A stretch of 64,000 bases of DNA from Lotus japonicus (Eukaryota; Streptophyta; Magnoliopsida; Fabales; Fabaceae), in contig NC_080045.1 in the NCBI RefSeq assembly GCF_012489685.1, positions 12,673,648-12,737,647 of the forward strand, read 5' to 3'. The translations under genes were made by a program, and so were the position numbers. Shown here piece by piece: positions 1 through 8,752 of this stretch. Position 1 is the stretch's first letter, and each line of letters begins with the position of its first letter. Under the pieces are notes generated by a model. That model did no database searches and was not told where the DNA came from. It was given only the letters and a program-made list of their open reading frames with translations.

Positions 1-287
1 GCAGGTGGCAGCGGCGCCTGATAACACCCCCACATTGGGTCCATCGGAGGACGGTGATGGTGGTCATACGGTGCCGGCAAAGGCACCGGCACGGTTGTCG
101 GCGGCGGGGGATAGTAACCTGGGTAGTTATGATACGGCGTGGCGGCAGCAGGGTACACAAACCGATTAGCCGCGATTTCCGGCTGCGGCGCCACCGGCGG
201 GTGAGGTGGCGGATGAATCCTTCGGCCGCTTCCGCTTCCGCCGTGTCTCCGGCGGTGGTTAGCGCCGCTACTTCCAACGTTACCCAT
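1..287 (-). CDS. LOG2-like RING E3 ubiquitin ligase, N-terminal part (partial)
   Basis: Read on the minus strand from the ATG at 287-285, the frame stays open to the window edge, giving about 95 residues. It begins MGNVGSSGANHRRRHGGSG, then a His/Pro-rich stretch, then PEIAANRFVYPAAATPY, a Tyr/Pro-rich stretch and VPLPAPYDHHHRPPMDPMW. This order (MGN start, basic and Pro-rich segment, ANR(F/Y)V..AATPY, Pro/Tyr run, PLPAPYDHHHR) is what I know from LOG2/LUL-type E3 ligases, whose RING finger lies far downstream, outside the window. In Arabidopsis LOG2 works with GDU1 in amino-acid export and is membrane-anchored through N-myristoylation; Gly2 followed by Asn and Ser fits a myristoylation site here. 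The GC-rich coding sequence contrasts sharply with AT-rich flanks. The RING domain itself cannot be seen, so the family call rests on the N-terminus alone. Confidence 0.82.
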   Translation of the reverse strand, partial: MGNVGSSGANHRRRHGGSGSGRRIHPPPHPPVAPQPEIAANRFVYPAAATPYHNYPGYYPPPPTTVPVPLPAPYDHHHRPPMDPMWGCYQAPLPP

Positions 288-760
288 GAAAGTGGAGGAA
301 AAAATTTAACAGATACCCAGATAAGCAAATTCGATATTGTTCAGGAAAATCGAGGAAAAATCGAAACTTGGGAAGTGGGGTTTAATGAAATTGGTGAAAA
401 ATTGAAGGGTGTTTTTTGTTGTGTTTCAAAGGGTGTGTGATTGAAAGTGAGATAGAAAAGTGGGGAATAATAATACATAGAACATTGGATGAAGAAGAAA
501 TAGATGGATTGTAGAGAGAAATTGAGAGAGAAAAAGAGGAAGATTGATTGTTTTGGAGAGTTGATAGATGGATCATGGAAGGGGATTATGATGATGAATG
601 ATGGAGGGTATAATGGGATTGCGTAAAGCTCCACCCAGCAACAGGAACACCATGGATGATTGATGAGGGATGGGATGTCAAGGTTTTGTTAAAGTGACCA
701 ACTTTATTTTTCCTCTTTAGTTGGTTTGTCATTATTCTAATATTATATTATATGGGGGTT
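288..760 (-). promoter_or_regulatory. 5' leader and proximal promoter of the LOG2-like gene
   Basis: Upstream of the ATG at 287 the minus strand is strongly pyrimidine-rich (runs of CT/TTC across roughly 480-600), as is common in plant 5' untranslated leaders. An AT-rich TATA-like stretch lies near 740-752, which would place the start of transcription near 710 and give a leader of about 400 nt. The transcription start is inferred, not seen. Small open frames here on either strand look like chance. Confidence 0.4.
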
Positions 761-892
761 ATGTTATTTTGTGAAATAATCAATTATTTTTTGAAAAATA
801 ATTTTTTATATGCTCTTTTATTTGTTTATCTATGTTTTTTTAAAAGGAAATATCAAATTCTGATATGTAGAAACAAACACATAAGTTAATAC

Positions 893-1185
893 TCCATCTA
901 TTCCATAAAGTTTGTAGTTTAAGGTTGTGACACAAAGAATAAGAAAGCAATTATTAATAGTATAATTTAACTAGATTGCCCTTATTTAATTTTACTAGTA
1001 TGACGTGCAACTATTAAATTATACTTAGATAGAGAAGAATGTAATTAATAGAGAAGAGTTGTGGACTTGTGGTTGGTTAATATGAAAAGTGATAAGTGAG
1101 AGAAAATGTATTAAATGAGGGTATAGGTGAAAAAAAATTAGCAAAAAATGCATTGGCTTTCTAAAACAACAAACATTTTGGAATA
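893..1185. mobile_element. MITE-like element, about 290 bp
   Basis: A left terminal stretch at 898-922 (CTATTCCATAAAGTTTG...) is matched in inverted orientation by 1161-1185 (...CAAACATTTTGGAATA), with a few mismatches over about 25 bp. The interior is AT-rich and non-coding. The left end resembles the CTCC.TC.TTCC start of Stowaway-type MITEs, but clean TA target duplications are not visible, so the copy is old or the family differs. Confidence 0.5.
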
Positions 1186-1323
1186 TTAAAAGAAGTTCCA
1201 AAACAGCATCTATAGAATATTCTTTGATCTATAGAATATTAAAAGAAGTTCCAGAATATTAAAAGAAGTTCCAAAACAGCAAACTTTCAATCCTAACCAT
1301 TCATCTATAGAATATTCTTTGAT
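1181..1323. repeat. Short local direct repeats
   Basis: The 20-bp unit GAATATTAAAAGAAGTTCCA occurs at 1181-1200, 1234-1253 and 1254-1273, the last two directly abutting (unit 2 differs only after its end). A second unit beginning CATCTATAGAATATTC occurs at 1207-1228 and 1302-1323. The arrangement looks like local slippage or rearrangement at the edge of the neighbouring MITE. Confidence 0.75.
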
Positions 1324-1349
1324 TTCAAGATCTGACGGTTTTAAATATT

Positions 1350-1396
1350 GGACCACTGGTGAACCAATTTATAAATTGTCCACCCTAGTGGGCACC
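1350..1396. repeat. Terminal fragment related to the 3852-5072 element
   Basis: GGACCACTGGTG near 1350 followed by GTCCACCCTAGTGGGCACC at 1378-1396 closely matches the right terminus of the long-TIR element at 3852-5072 (GCACCGGTGGACC ... GTCCACCCTAGTGGACACC). No partner terminus was found nearby, so this is a truncated relic of the same family. Confidence 0.5.
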
Positions 1397-1531
1397 TCAA
1401 ATGTAGTTATGCTTGTTCACAATTTCCAAGCCATTTCAAGAATCACCAAGCAAGAACAATCAGTGAAAGGTCTTCACTGTGGCTTTATGACTTCATTTTA
1501 AATTCAGTTATTGGTAAAGATTGTGCGTATC

Positions 1532-1911
1532 TGATGTAGGAGCTTTTTAAGATAATTTTAGTATTTTAGTAATTTTACTTATTTGTAATTAAGATCTTTT
1601 AGGATCTTAATTATTTTTTTTGTTAGGAACTTATTTATTTTCAATTAGGATCTTTTATTTTCAATTAGGATCTTTTAGGATATTATTTATTTTACTATTA
1701 GGATATTTTCTTTTCTTATTTAAGCACTTGTAAGGCATAGCCTATGGGAGTTTTGATTGATAATAAAATTTAAGAGTTTTCTCTTCTTCTCTGGTGGATT
1801 CCAGTGTATTTTCTAGGGTTTTAGCGCTTGCTAATTTCCTTTCTGGTGGATTCCAGAAACCTTTTCCTTAGGATTTGCGCTTGCAATCCTAGTACGACTT
1901 CCGCTGTATCA
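1532..1911 (+). repeat. 5' LTR of the 1.9-kb non-autonomous element
   Basis: Starts TGATGTAGGAGC and ends CGCTGTATCA. Inside, CTGGTGGATTCCAG occurs twice about 50 bp apart, and AATTAGGATCTTTTA repeats several times. A TTATTTAAG stretch near 1718 followed by AATAAAA near 1763 gives plausible promoter and polyadenylation signals. Confidence 0.93.
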
Positions 1912-1913
1912 AG

Positions 1914-1925
1914 TGGTATCAGAGC
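1914..1925 (+). other. Primer binding site (initiator Met-tRNA)
   Basis: TGGTATCAGAGC, two bases after the LTR end, is the classic plant initiator-Met-tRNA primer site of LTR retrotransposons. Confidence 0.9.
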
Positions 1926-1962
1926 AGGCTTTCTCCTGTCTCTTTTCTTTGCTTGATCAACC

Positions 1963-3036
1963 ATGGAAGATCAACCAATGACCAAAGCAGACCTGAAGGA
2001 TGTTACCGTGGCTCTTACCGCGGCCCTAACTGCTATTACGCAACATATGACACAACAGATGATACAACATATGGCGACGTTCACGGCGGCTTTAACGGCG
2101 CAGATCAACAATACCAACAACGGTAACCGGGGACGAGACAGGAGAGGGAAACCACATAGGTTTCCGCGCGACAACAACAACAATCGTTCCGCTATATCTT
2201 TACCTTCCCAATCTTTGCATTCACCATCCGTATCTCATCCTTATTACCAAGTTCAGTACTCAACCTCTAAAACCACCGAAACTCCACACCCCCAACCTGC
2301 TACTCCAAACCTTATCAATCCTTACCCCAACATATCACCGACTGCAGATCCAATTTCCTTACCACAACCCCTACCAAAACCTACTTCAAATTCATGTCCC
2401 TCTACAAGACCTATGTACGCAACTTCTTCGGAATCTGATTCTCAAATTTCATTTGCGCCATCCTCTGTTGTTGGCCTGGAAGATGAGGCAAAAACGTTGA
2501 TGGATGATTTGTGCAGCGAGAGCGCACCAACACCAACACACTGTTCTCTTTTATCTAGATCTGATGACATCTTAGAGGTTGTACCCCATGTTATATCTGA
2601 GCCAGACACCTCTGTCAATTTGGGCATCGAAGCAGTGTTCACACCTTACAATCTAACACTTATGGTTGTGCCTCAGGTTCGATATGTCCTTGTTCCCAAG
2701 TTTGCACCCCATTTGTTTGGTAATATGCCTGAGAAAAAGGAACTGCAATCCAACTTGTCTAACTCGCAATTCAGACAATTTATTCCATGCCACTGGAAGT
2801 TGTTTCAATCACGGCTAGTTCATCCAGAAATCACACTCCATCAATTTCATGGTGTTTGGCGAAAACAATTTGATCCTGGCATCAACAAGATGGATGCTAG
2901 TGTTTCAAAACAGGAGTCTCCACACTCTTTTCCATGTGCTTTTATTAGATATTCAACACTCACTCTCCTTGGTTTAATTTGGAAGCCTTTTGATCCTGGT
3001 ATTTTGAGGCAACTGAAGTCCTTTATCGTGATGTGA
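1963..3036 (+). CDS. Uncharacterised 357-aa protein of the non-autonomous LTR element
   Basis: The frame starts at the first ATG after the primer binding site (MEDQPMTKADLKD) and stops 34 bases before the right LTR, so it fills the element interior. Residues about 5-50 are Ala/Thr/Gln-Met-rich and could form a helix; 48-70 are Asn-rich and basic (NNGNRGRDRRGKPHRF); the centre is Pro/Ser-rich. A C-terminal motif is duplicated: KQFDPGI with FDPGI at residue 303 and KPFDPGI with FDPGI at residue 343. I see no CCHC knuckle, no DTGA protease motif and no polymerase motif. By position and basic Asn-rich segment it could be a degenerate or specialised Gag-like protein, but this is inference. Preservation of the frame fits the young age of the insertion. 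Confidence 0.6.
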   Translation: MEDQPMTKADLKDVTVALTAALTAITQHMTQQMIQHMATFTAALTAQINNTNNGNRGRDRRGKPHRFPRDNNNNRSAISLPSQSLHSPSVSHPYYQVQYSTSKTTETPHPQPATPNLINPYPNISPTADPISLPQPLPKPTSNSCPSTRPMYATSSESDSQISFAPSSVVGLEDEAKTLMDDLCSESAPTPTHCSLLSRSDDILEVVPHVISEPDTSVNLGIEAVFTPYNLTLMVVPQVRYVLVPKFAPHLFGNMPEKKELQSNLSNSQFRQFIPCHWKLFQSRLVHPEITLHQFHGVWRKQFDPGINKMDASVSKQESPHSFPCAFIRYSTLTLLGLIWKPFDPGILRQLKSFIVM

Positions 3037-3055
3037 ACTCGAGGTCGAGTTCTTT

Positions 3056-3070
3056 ACAAGAAGAGGAGAC
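3056..3070 (+). other. Polypurine tract
   Basis: ACAAGAAGAGGAGAC lies immediately before the right LTR, the expected place for plus-strand priming. Confidence 0.8.
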
Positions 3071-3451
3071 TGATGTAGGAGCTTTTTAAGATAATTTTAG
3101 TATTTTAGTAATTTTACTTATTTGTAATTAAGATCTTTTAGGATCTTAATTATTTTTTTTTGTTAGGAACTTATTTATTTTCAATTAGGATCTTTTATTT
3201 TCAATTAGGATCTTTTAGGATATTATTTATTTTACTATTAGGATATTTTCTTTTCTTATTTAAGCACTTGTAAGGCATAGCCTATGGGAGTTTTGATTGA
3301 TAATAAAATTTAAGAGTTTTCTCTTCTTCTCTGGTGGATTCCAGTGTATTTTCTAGGGTTTTAGCGCTTGCTAATTTCCTTTCTGGTGGATTCCAGAAAC
3401 CTTTTCCTTAGGATTTGCGCTTGCAATCCTAGTACGACTTCCGCTGTATCA
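3071..3451 (+). repeat. 3' LTR of the 1.9-kb non-autonomous element
   Basis: Near-identical to 1532-1911, with one extra T in a homopolymer. It is followed directly by the target duplication GTATC. Confidence 0.93.
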
Positions 3452-3456
3452 GTATC

Positions 3457-3842
3457 AAGTTACAGTGTCCTTTATTATTTAATTTTAATTTCTTCACTTT
3501 ACTGTTTGTTTATCATTTTATCATCGAAATTGTGGGTAGGAGAGCAAATGGGATGGTGCCATACACGTGTATTCCACTTCTAACATACATATACATTGTT
3601 TATAAGGAGGACTAGCTTCCCTAGCTAATTAAGCATCAAATTATTGCTGAGTGAGTGGTTTATCCTTCCCTTGTTGAGATTGCTTGTTCTATTCATAATT
3701 TTTTTTTTTCTCTATCTTGCCTTAAAATCCTATCTAATAATGATTCATATATCACGATTCAATAACAAACTGCCGGTGTTGGATGTCTACCACAAAATCG
3801 TGGTACATGATGTTCTTAACCGGCCTGAGAGATTCTCTCATG
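3457..3842. other. Intergenic DNA, no gene seen
   Basis: AT-rich DNA between the LTR element and the next DNA element. Short open frames exist but show no recognisable domain or codon pattern. Confidence 0.5.
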
Positions 3843-3851
3843 CTTGCTTTG

Positions 3852-5072
3852 GGTGCCCACTAGGGTAGACCATTAATATTTTGGTCCACCGGTGCACCAT
3901 GATTTATCACCCATTAGATCTTAGCATTTTGGAATATTCTTTAATTGAATGGTCATGATTTGATAGATGAAAAAAGGGTAAAAATGTAAATGACTCAAAC
4001 ACTTCTTCCCCACCTCTCCCCTCCTTCGCTGGAGAACTGAATCACCGTCCAGAATCAAGAAAGTATTGTCACAAGATCCTCAATTTTGACCTCCAGATCC
4101 TTTCATAGTTAAGGAAAAGCTAGAAGTTTAAATTAAAAGAGAAATAAAATCCTCTATCTCTCTTTTTTTCCTTCCTTTTTTCCTCCTTATCCATTTCCAT
4201 CTTCTGAGAGAGGACCCAATAACTAAAAACACAATCTTCAACCAGAAATAGGGAAACCCAGATCTGAGAACCAGATTAAACTAGTTCTGAAAACCCAGAT
4301 GAGAGCAAGAGCAAGCGTCGTCACTCGTCACCTTCTTCCCCACATCGCCGATCTTGTTCAACCACGCCACCGCTTCTCCACATCGACCCTCACCAACGGC
4401 GCAAATCCCCTTGGAAAAACAAATCAGATTCTGGGTTTTAGCTTCATCTTGTTCCCCCCTTTCTTTTGATGATTTCGAATCTAGGGTTTCTAGAAAAAAA
4501 AATCAGATTCTGGGTTTTAGCTTCATCCTCTTCCACTCTTTCTTTTAATTGTTTCAAATTAATGGTTTCTGGAAAAAAAATCAGGTTTTGGATACCGTGG
4601 AGAGGATTGGAATAACTATTGTGAGTCGACAGTTGGGACTTGGGATAGGAAATTTGCTGCTGGTTTCTTGGGTGATTCAGAATCTGAGGGTTTTCTTTGC
4701 GGTTTGCTTGGATGAAGCTTTAGTGACACTGGCAGGCTTCTCTAGAGCTATGAATATGGGAAAAATGGTAAATGCAGCAACTAAGTGTTCGTGAAGTCAT
4801 AAAGTTATTCTGTTAATATCAATTTGGGAGATTCCTTTCTTCTAAGAAGTGTTCAGAAGGAAAAAGGAGAAATTGAAGTTTGCACCTTAACGTTTTCTTG
4901 GTGGTGCTGATGGTGTTTGTGGGTGCTGTTACCTGTTGTGAATAAGAGGAGGGGAGAGTGAGAGGGAGAAGGAGGAGAAGGGGAAAAGTCTAAAATACCC
5001 CATGTGTAAAGTCCGAAATGCTCATTGTGCACCGGTGGACCAAAATACTAATAGTCCACCCTAGTGGACACC
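3852..5072. mobile_element. Mutator-like non-autonomous element (possible Pack-MULE)
   Basis: Termini are inverted repeats of about 50 bp: GGTGCCCACTAGGGTAGACC at the left and its counterpart ending in TAGTGGACACC at the right, continuing through GGTCCACCGGTGCAC. Flanking 9-mers CTTGCTTTG (3843-3851) and CTTCCTTTG (5073-5081) match at 8 of 9 positions, fitting a 9-bp target duplication. The interior is non-terminal, CT-rich and gene-leader-like, with a tandem duplication of about 80 bp starting AATCAGATTCTGGGTTTTAG (near 4420 and 4501). No transposase is encoded. Capture of host sequence is possible but cannot be shown here. Confidence 0.75.
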
Positions 5073-5081
5073 CTTCCTTTG

Positions 5082-5529
5082 TGCCCTCATTCCCCATGCA
5101 TAGTAGTACTAACTAATGTGCATTGCAAGGTCCAATTTTGTTTTTATTAGGGCATAGACAACCTGAGCCCAGAATTAGAATAATTTTATATTGAAGAGAA
5201 AATAAAAAGTTGCAGTGGTCCAGCCCAACATGGGTTCTTTGATTTATTTGTTTTTTTTTTAAGCTAATTTTGACAAAAATCGATAAGTTTATTTAAAAAA
5301 AGGATAAAAGTTGATAAATTTGACACAGTAAGAGTTACTATTAAAAAAAGTTACTTGATGTTTCAGATTTCAAGAGTCATTTAAAAACTTAATACCGTCA
5401 AAGGATATATAAAGTAAAGTATTTTTTAAAGTACAAATTTAAATATAATTTTAGAAATTTTATTAGCTGTAAAAATGAAATGTTATTGGAATTTAGCCGT
5501 ACAATTTAGCTTTTTTATTATAAGCTGTA
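5082..5529. other. AT-rich intergenic DNA, no gene seen
   Basis: No open frame of interest, no tRNA-like fold and no clear repeat boundary seen here before the MITE at 5530. Confidence 0.5.
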
Positions 5530-5834
5530 CTCCCTCTGTTCCTAATTATAAGACCCAGTTTTAAATTTTTCATGTTCCTAAATATAAGACCTTTAACAAT
5601 AATCTATCAAAAAGTATTATACTCTTCCACGTATACCCATCACATTAATTGTGTTTTTTCAATTCCAAAGTTTTAATTACCACCTACCATTAATTAGTGA
5701 GAGAAAATGACAAAGGGTAAATATGGAGTAATGTATGCGTTTTTAAAAAACCAATACAATAATTAGACACATTTAATGTTTTCTTAATAAGCGCAATTTT
5801 TTGTATTAGATCTTATAATTAGGAACAGAGGGAG
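5530..5834. mobile_element. Stowaway-type MITE, 305 bp
   Basis: The left end CTCCCTCTGTTCCTAATTAT is inverted exactly at the right end (ATAATTAGGAACAGAGGGAG), and both ends are flanked by TA (5528-5529 and 5835-5836), the Tc1/mariner target duplication. The interior is AT-rich and non-coding. The CTCCCTC start is the hallmark of plant Stowaway MITEs. Confidence 0.92.
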
Positions 5835-6033
5835 TACAATTTAGCCTACTTTGAGCATTCAAGAGTTAACCAAACATGAAACGTTATTCTCTAAATTAAC
5901 TTATTTTGAGAATCCAAGAGTTAACTAAACATGAGACATTATTGAGCCAATTTTGTTTGCCGCATATGTGATTTTTTTTAAAAAAGTTTTTTAGAAAGTT
6001 CAAATTTCGTATAAGTCAGTTACATTATTATTA

Positions 6034-7902
6034 TCAATGTTCAAAAAACCGGACCGGTCATCGAACCAGTGAAGTCACTAGTTTGAGGTTTAGAGGTTCA
6101 ATCGGAGTGAAACTGAGGTTCAACCGGTAATAATTAAATAATAATTGTGTGTCTTATACTACCCAAAAAAATATTGAATATTTTGTCCCTATATATAATT
6201 TTATAATTTATAATAATAAGTGGCATTTGAAAAGAGTGAGTAGTACTCAGTGTTTTAAGACTCAGCTCGGTGGTCGATTCGGCCGAAGTACTGAGTCAAT
6301 GAGTCACTGGTCGGACTACTAGATCAACGGGCGGACTGCTTGACTCGGTCTTTATTCAAATATTCTAAAAATATACATTGCAATGTGAAGTTAAGGTATA
6401 AATTATAAAAGACGTGTGATATAACAATATCATGGTCTAGTGGTACAGGTTTCCCTTTTTTCCCTTCTGGTCCGTGCTCGAATCCTCCTTGCAACAGATT
6501 TTGAATATATTTCACGTTTTTTCTACTTTTATGAACAACAAAAACAAAACTGTTGTCAGAAAAATTAAAAAAAAGGCCCACTGTAACAAAAAATTGTTGT
6601 TAACAGAATTTAAAAAAAATAATGAAAAGCCCATTGTATTATATAATAATTAGCCAGCTCTAGTCTAATTATTGGGCCTCACATGCTGACCCATTAACAA
6701 CTAAATTAAAAAAAAAATTAAAAAGGGTGACTTGCCGGTCTAACCAAAACTGACCGAATCACCGGTTCAATCGACGAACCGGTCGAGTCAAGCCGGTTCA
6801 CAGCGAGCTGATTGCTTAACCGATCTATTAAGAGGCTCGGACCGGTCAGGTGACCGAGTCCCGGTCCCACCAGCCGGTCTGAGCCGAGTTTTAAAACTAT
6901 GGTAGTACTCTAAAAGAAATTAAATCAAAGAACCACATGATGTAGCGTCAGACTTGGCTGGGATAGCTAAATGTCCTTGGAAATATAAACTAGGTACTAC
7001 CTTGGTAGTTGGTATGTGTCTTGGTGAAGAAAATTCACTTTCCACTTTATGTAAGATAAAGTTAAAACAAAGAATAACACACAGGGACACTCAAACAGTA
7101 CCCATCACATCATCTTCTTCTTTTAATTTTTTTTCGACCAGCAGCGGCAGCCTATTCTATTCTCAGACATACAACCACAAAACTCCATTGAAAGCTAAGA
7201 ACTCGAAAATGTTTTGATCAAACCAACTTGTTTCTTAAATGGGTCACTCCTATTTACCACTGAGGCTCCTCAAACACCACAACATTCTTCCTCTTAGCTC
7301 TCAGTGCTTCTTTTCTTTAGTTTTACTCTCTGCAACCTCCTAATTGCGTTTGGCTGGCGGTCATGCACCTCTACGTCGGCAACCAACGGAAGTGACACCG
7401 CGCCGTGCTGCTCACGCCTCTCGCTTGCTCTCTTCCATTTTTCGAACCGCCTGCAGTCGCGTAGAGACCACCCCTGTCGTCAGAAACTGCCGTCGCAGGG
7501 AGGGAGCTTGTCGTCGCTCAAGGAGAACCGGAGATTGGAGAAGTGTTTCACGTTGCAGAGGTCACGTCGTTCACGTTCTGGTTTTCACACTCTGCCTTTC
7601 TATTTTCTATTTTTTTGTTTTATTTTTCAAAAATCATAATCTAAAAGAGATCGTTTAGGCATGAAACAATTAGGTTGTGACCAAATTTACCCAACACGAC
7701 GGCGTTTTGGCTTGCTTTAACAAAACCGGAAAAATCGGCCAAACCGCGGTTTTAGAAGTTCGGCCGGTTCATGTCCGTTTCTCCCGATTCGATGACGGTT
7801 CTCTGTACAGCTGGTTTTAGAGGTGTTCCGGACCGGTATTGTGCCCGGTTTCCGGTTGAACCGGTTTGATCGGCCAGTCCGGTCCGGCTTTCAAAACATT
7901 GA
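6034..7902. mobile_element. DNA element with CCGGACCGG-rich ends, containing a second element
   Basis: The left end (CAATGTTCAAAAAACCGGACC) has an inverted partner at the right end (GGTCCGGCTTTCAAAACATTG). Both are followed inward by repeated CCGGT/CGGTTC motifs. The flanks are TTA microsatellite (ATTATTATT), so a 9-bp target duplication is plausible but ambiguous. The interior carries the second element at 6249-6901 and a CT-rich, GC-richer block at about 7240-7600 that could be captured sequence. No transposase seen. Confidence 0.5.
6249..6901. mobile_element. Nested 653-bp TIR element
   Basis: Flanked by perfect 9-bp direct repeats GTAGTACTC (6240-6248 and 6902-6910). The ends AGTGTTTTAAGACTCAGCTC and, inverted, TAGTTTTAAAACTCGGCTCAG are imperfect terminal inverted repeats, with GGTC/CCGGTC-rich subterminal DNA. 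A 9-bp duplication suggests a Mutator-like origin. The element lies within the 6034-7902 element. Confidence 0.75.
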
Positions 7903-8742
7903 TTATTATTTAAAAAAATGGTAGATGGAACATCTAGTCTAGGATTCGATCCCTGAACACCACATATGAAGAAAGATTTGTTGGGAGAATCAGTGTCATT
8001 ACTATCAGTCAATGGTACTTTAGGAAAAAACGAAGTAAAATTGGGAGAAAACACCTCTAAGCGCATCAGATTCATGGATGCACTAAAAGGCAAAAGAGTT
8101 CAAGGCTATATATATAAAGATCTCAAGTTTTTTTGTTACAACACACCAAGTAACAACACCAGGAAACACTTTAAGCTTATGTTTGTGTTTTTTCTTCCTC
8201 ATATGCTCTTGTTTTAGATTATTGTGAGAAAACGTGGTTCAAATATTTGCTTTGGTATTTTAGGTAACTTACCTACCTAAAATACGCCTCGTTTGTTCTT
8301 TATTGTATAATAATAATAATAAATATAAAATAATGTTCATATTATATTTTTAATAATAATTATTATTATTATTATTATTATCATTAGTTTTGAATTATAA
8401 TTTTTTTTTCATTAGAAAAGTTTAAATTTATTTTTAGTGAAAAAGTAAGTATAATATTTAATTTTAATTTAAGGATATCTATGTCATTTCATAAACATAC
8501 ATTTTTCATTTCTTACCCTTTTTCTCAAACTAAACAACTTTAAAATCATCTCATTTTTTACTTTCTTTCTCTCTTTTCTCTTTCTTTTTGCAAGCATACC
8601 CATAATGATAGGGTTAGATTACTAAAATAATGATGCATTATTTTGATCAGCATGTCAATTTCTAATTTGGGGAACAAAGACACTGGGACAACATCCTGAG
8701 AGTGATTTCAGTCCCTCTCTCTTGTAGTGTAAGTGTGAAAGG
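7903..8742. other. AT-rich intergenic DNA with TAA/TTA microsatellites
   Basis: No gene recognised. A (TAA)n tract at about 8308-8322 and a (TTA)n tract at about 8352-8382 could form a weak hairpin. A phrase GGATTCGATCCCTG near 7941 resembles a tRNA B box but has no matching A box. Confidence 0.5.
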
Positions 8743-8752
8743 ATTATTATTT

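Larger units (their letters stand above)
1532..3451 (+). mobile_element. Non-autonomous LTR retrotransposon, complete, young
   Basis: Two almost identical direct repeats, 1532-1911 (380 bp) and 3071-3451 (381 bp), start with TG and end with CA and differ only in a T run (8 against 9). The element is flanked by a perfect 5-bp target duplication, GTATC at 1527-1531 and 3452-3456. A primer binding site complementary to initiator Met-tRNA follows the left LTR and a purine-rich tract precedes the right LTR. The interior carries one 357-residue frame but no protease, integrase, reverse transcriptase or RNase H, so mobilisation would have to be in trans. LTR identity points to a recent insertion. 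Confidence 0.93.

Noticed and set aside
54..440. 128-aa plus-strand frame at the left end
   Set aside because: It is antisense to the LOG2-like N-terminus and Arg-rich because of reverse-strand Pro/Gly codons.
6430..6500. tRNA-like phrase TGGTCTAGTGGTACAGGTTT ... CTCGAATCCTCC
   Set aside because: A- and B-box-like words are present but no cloverleaf, acceptor stem or SINE tail could be formed. It lies inside a TIR element.
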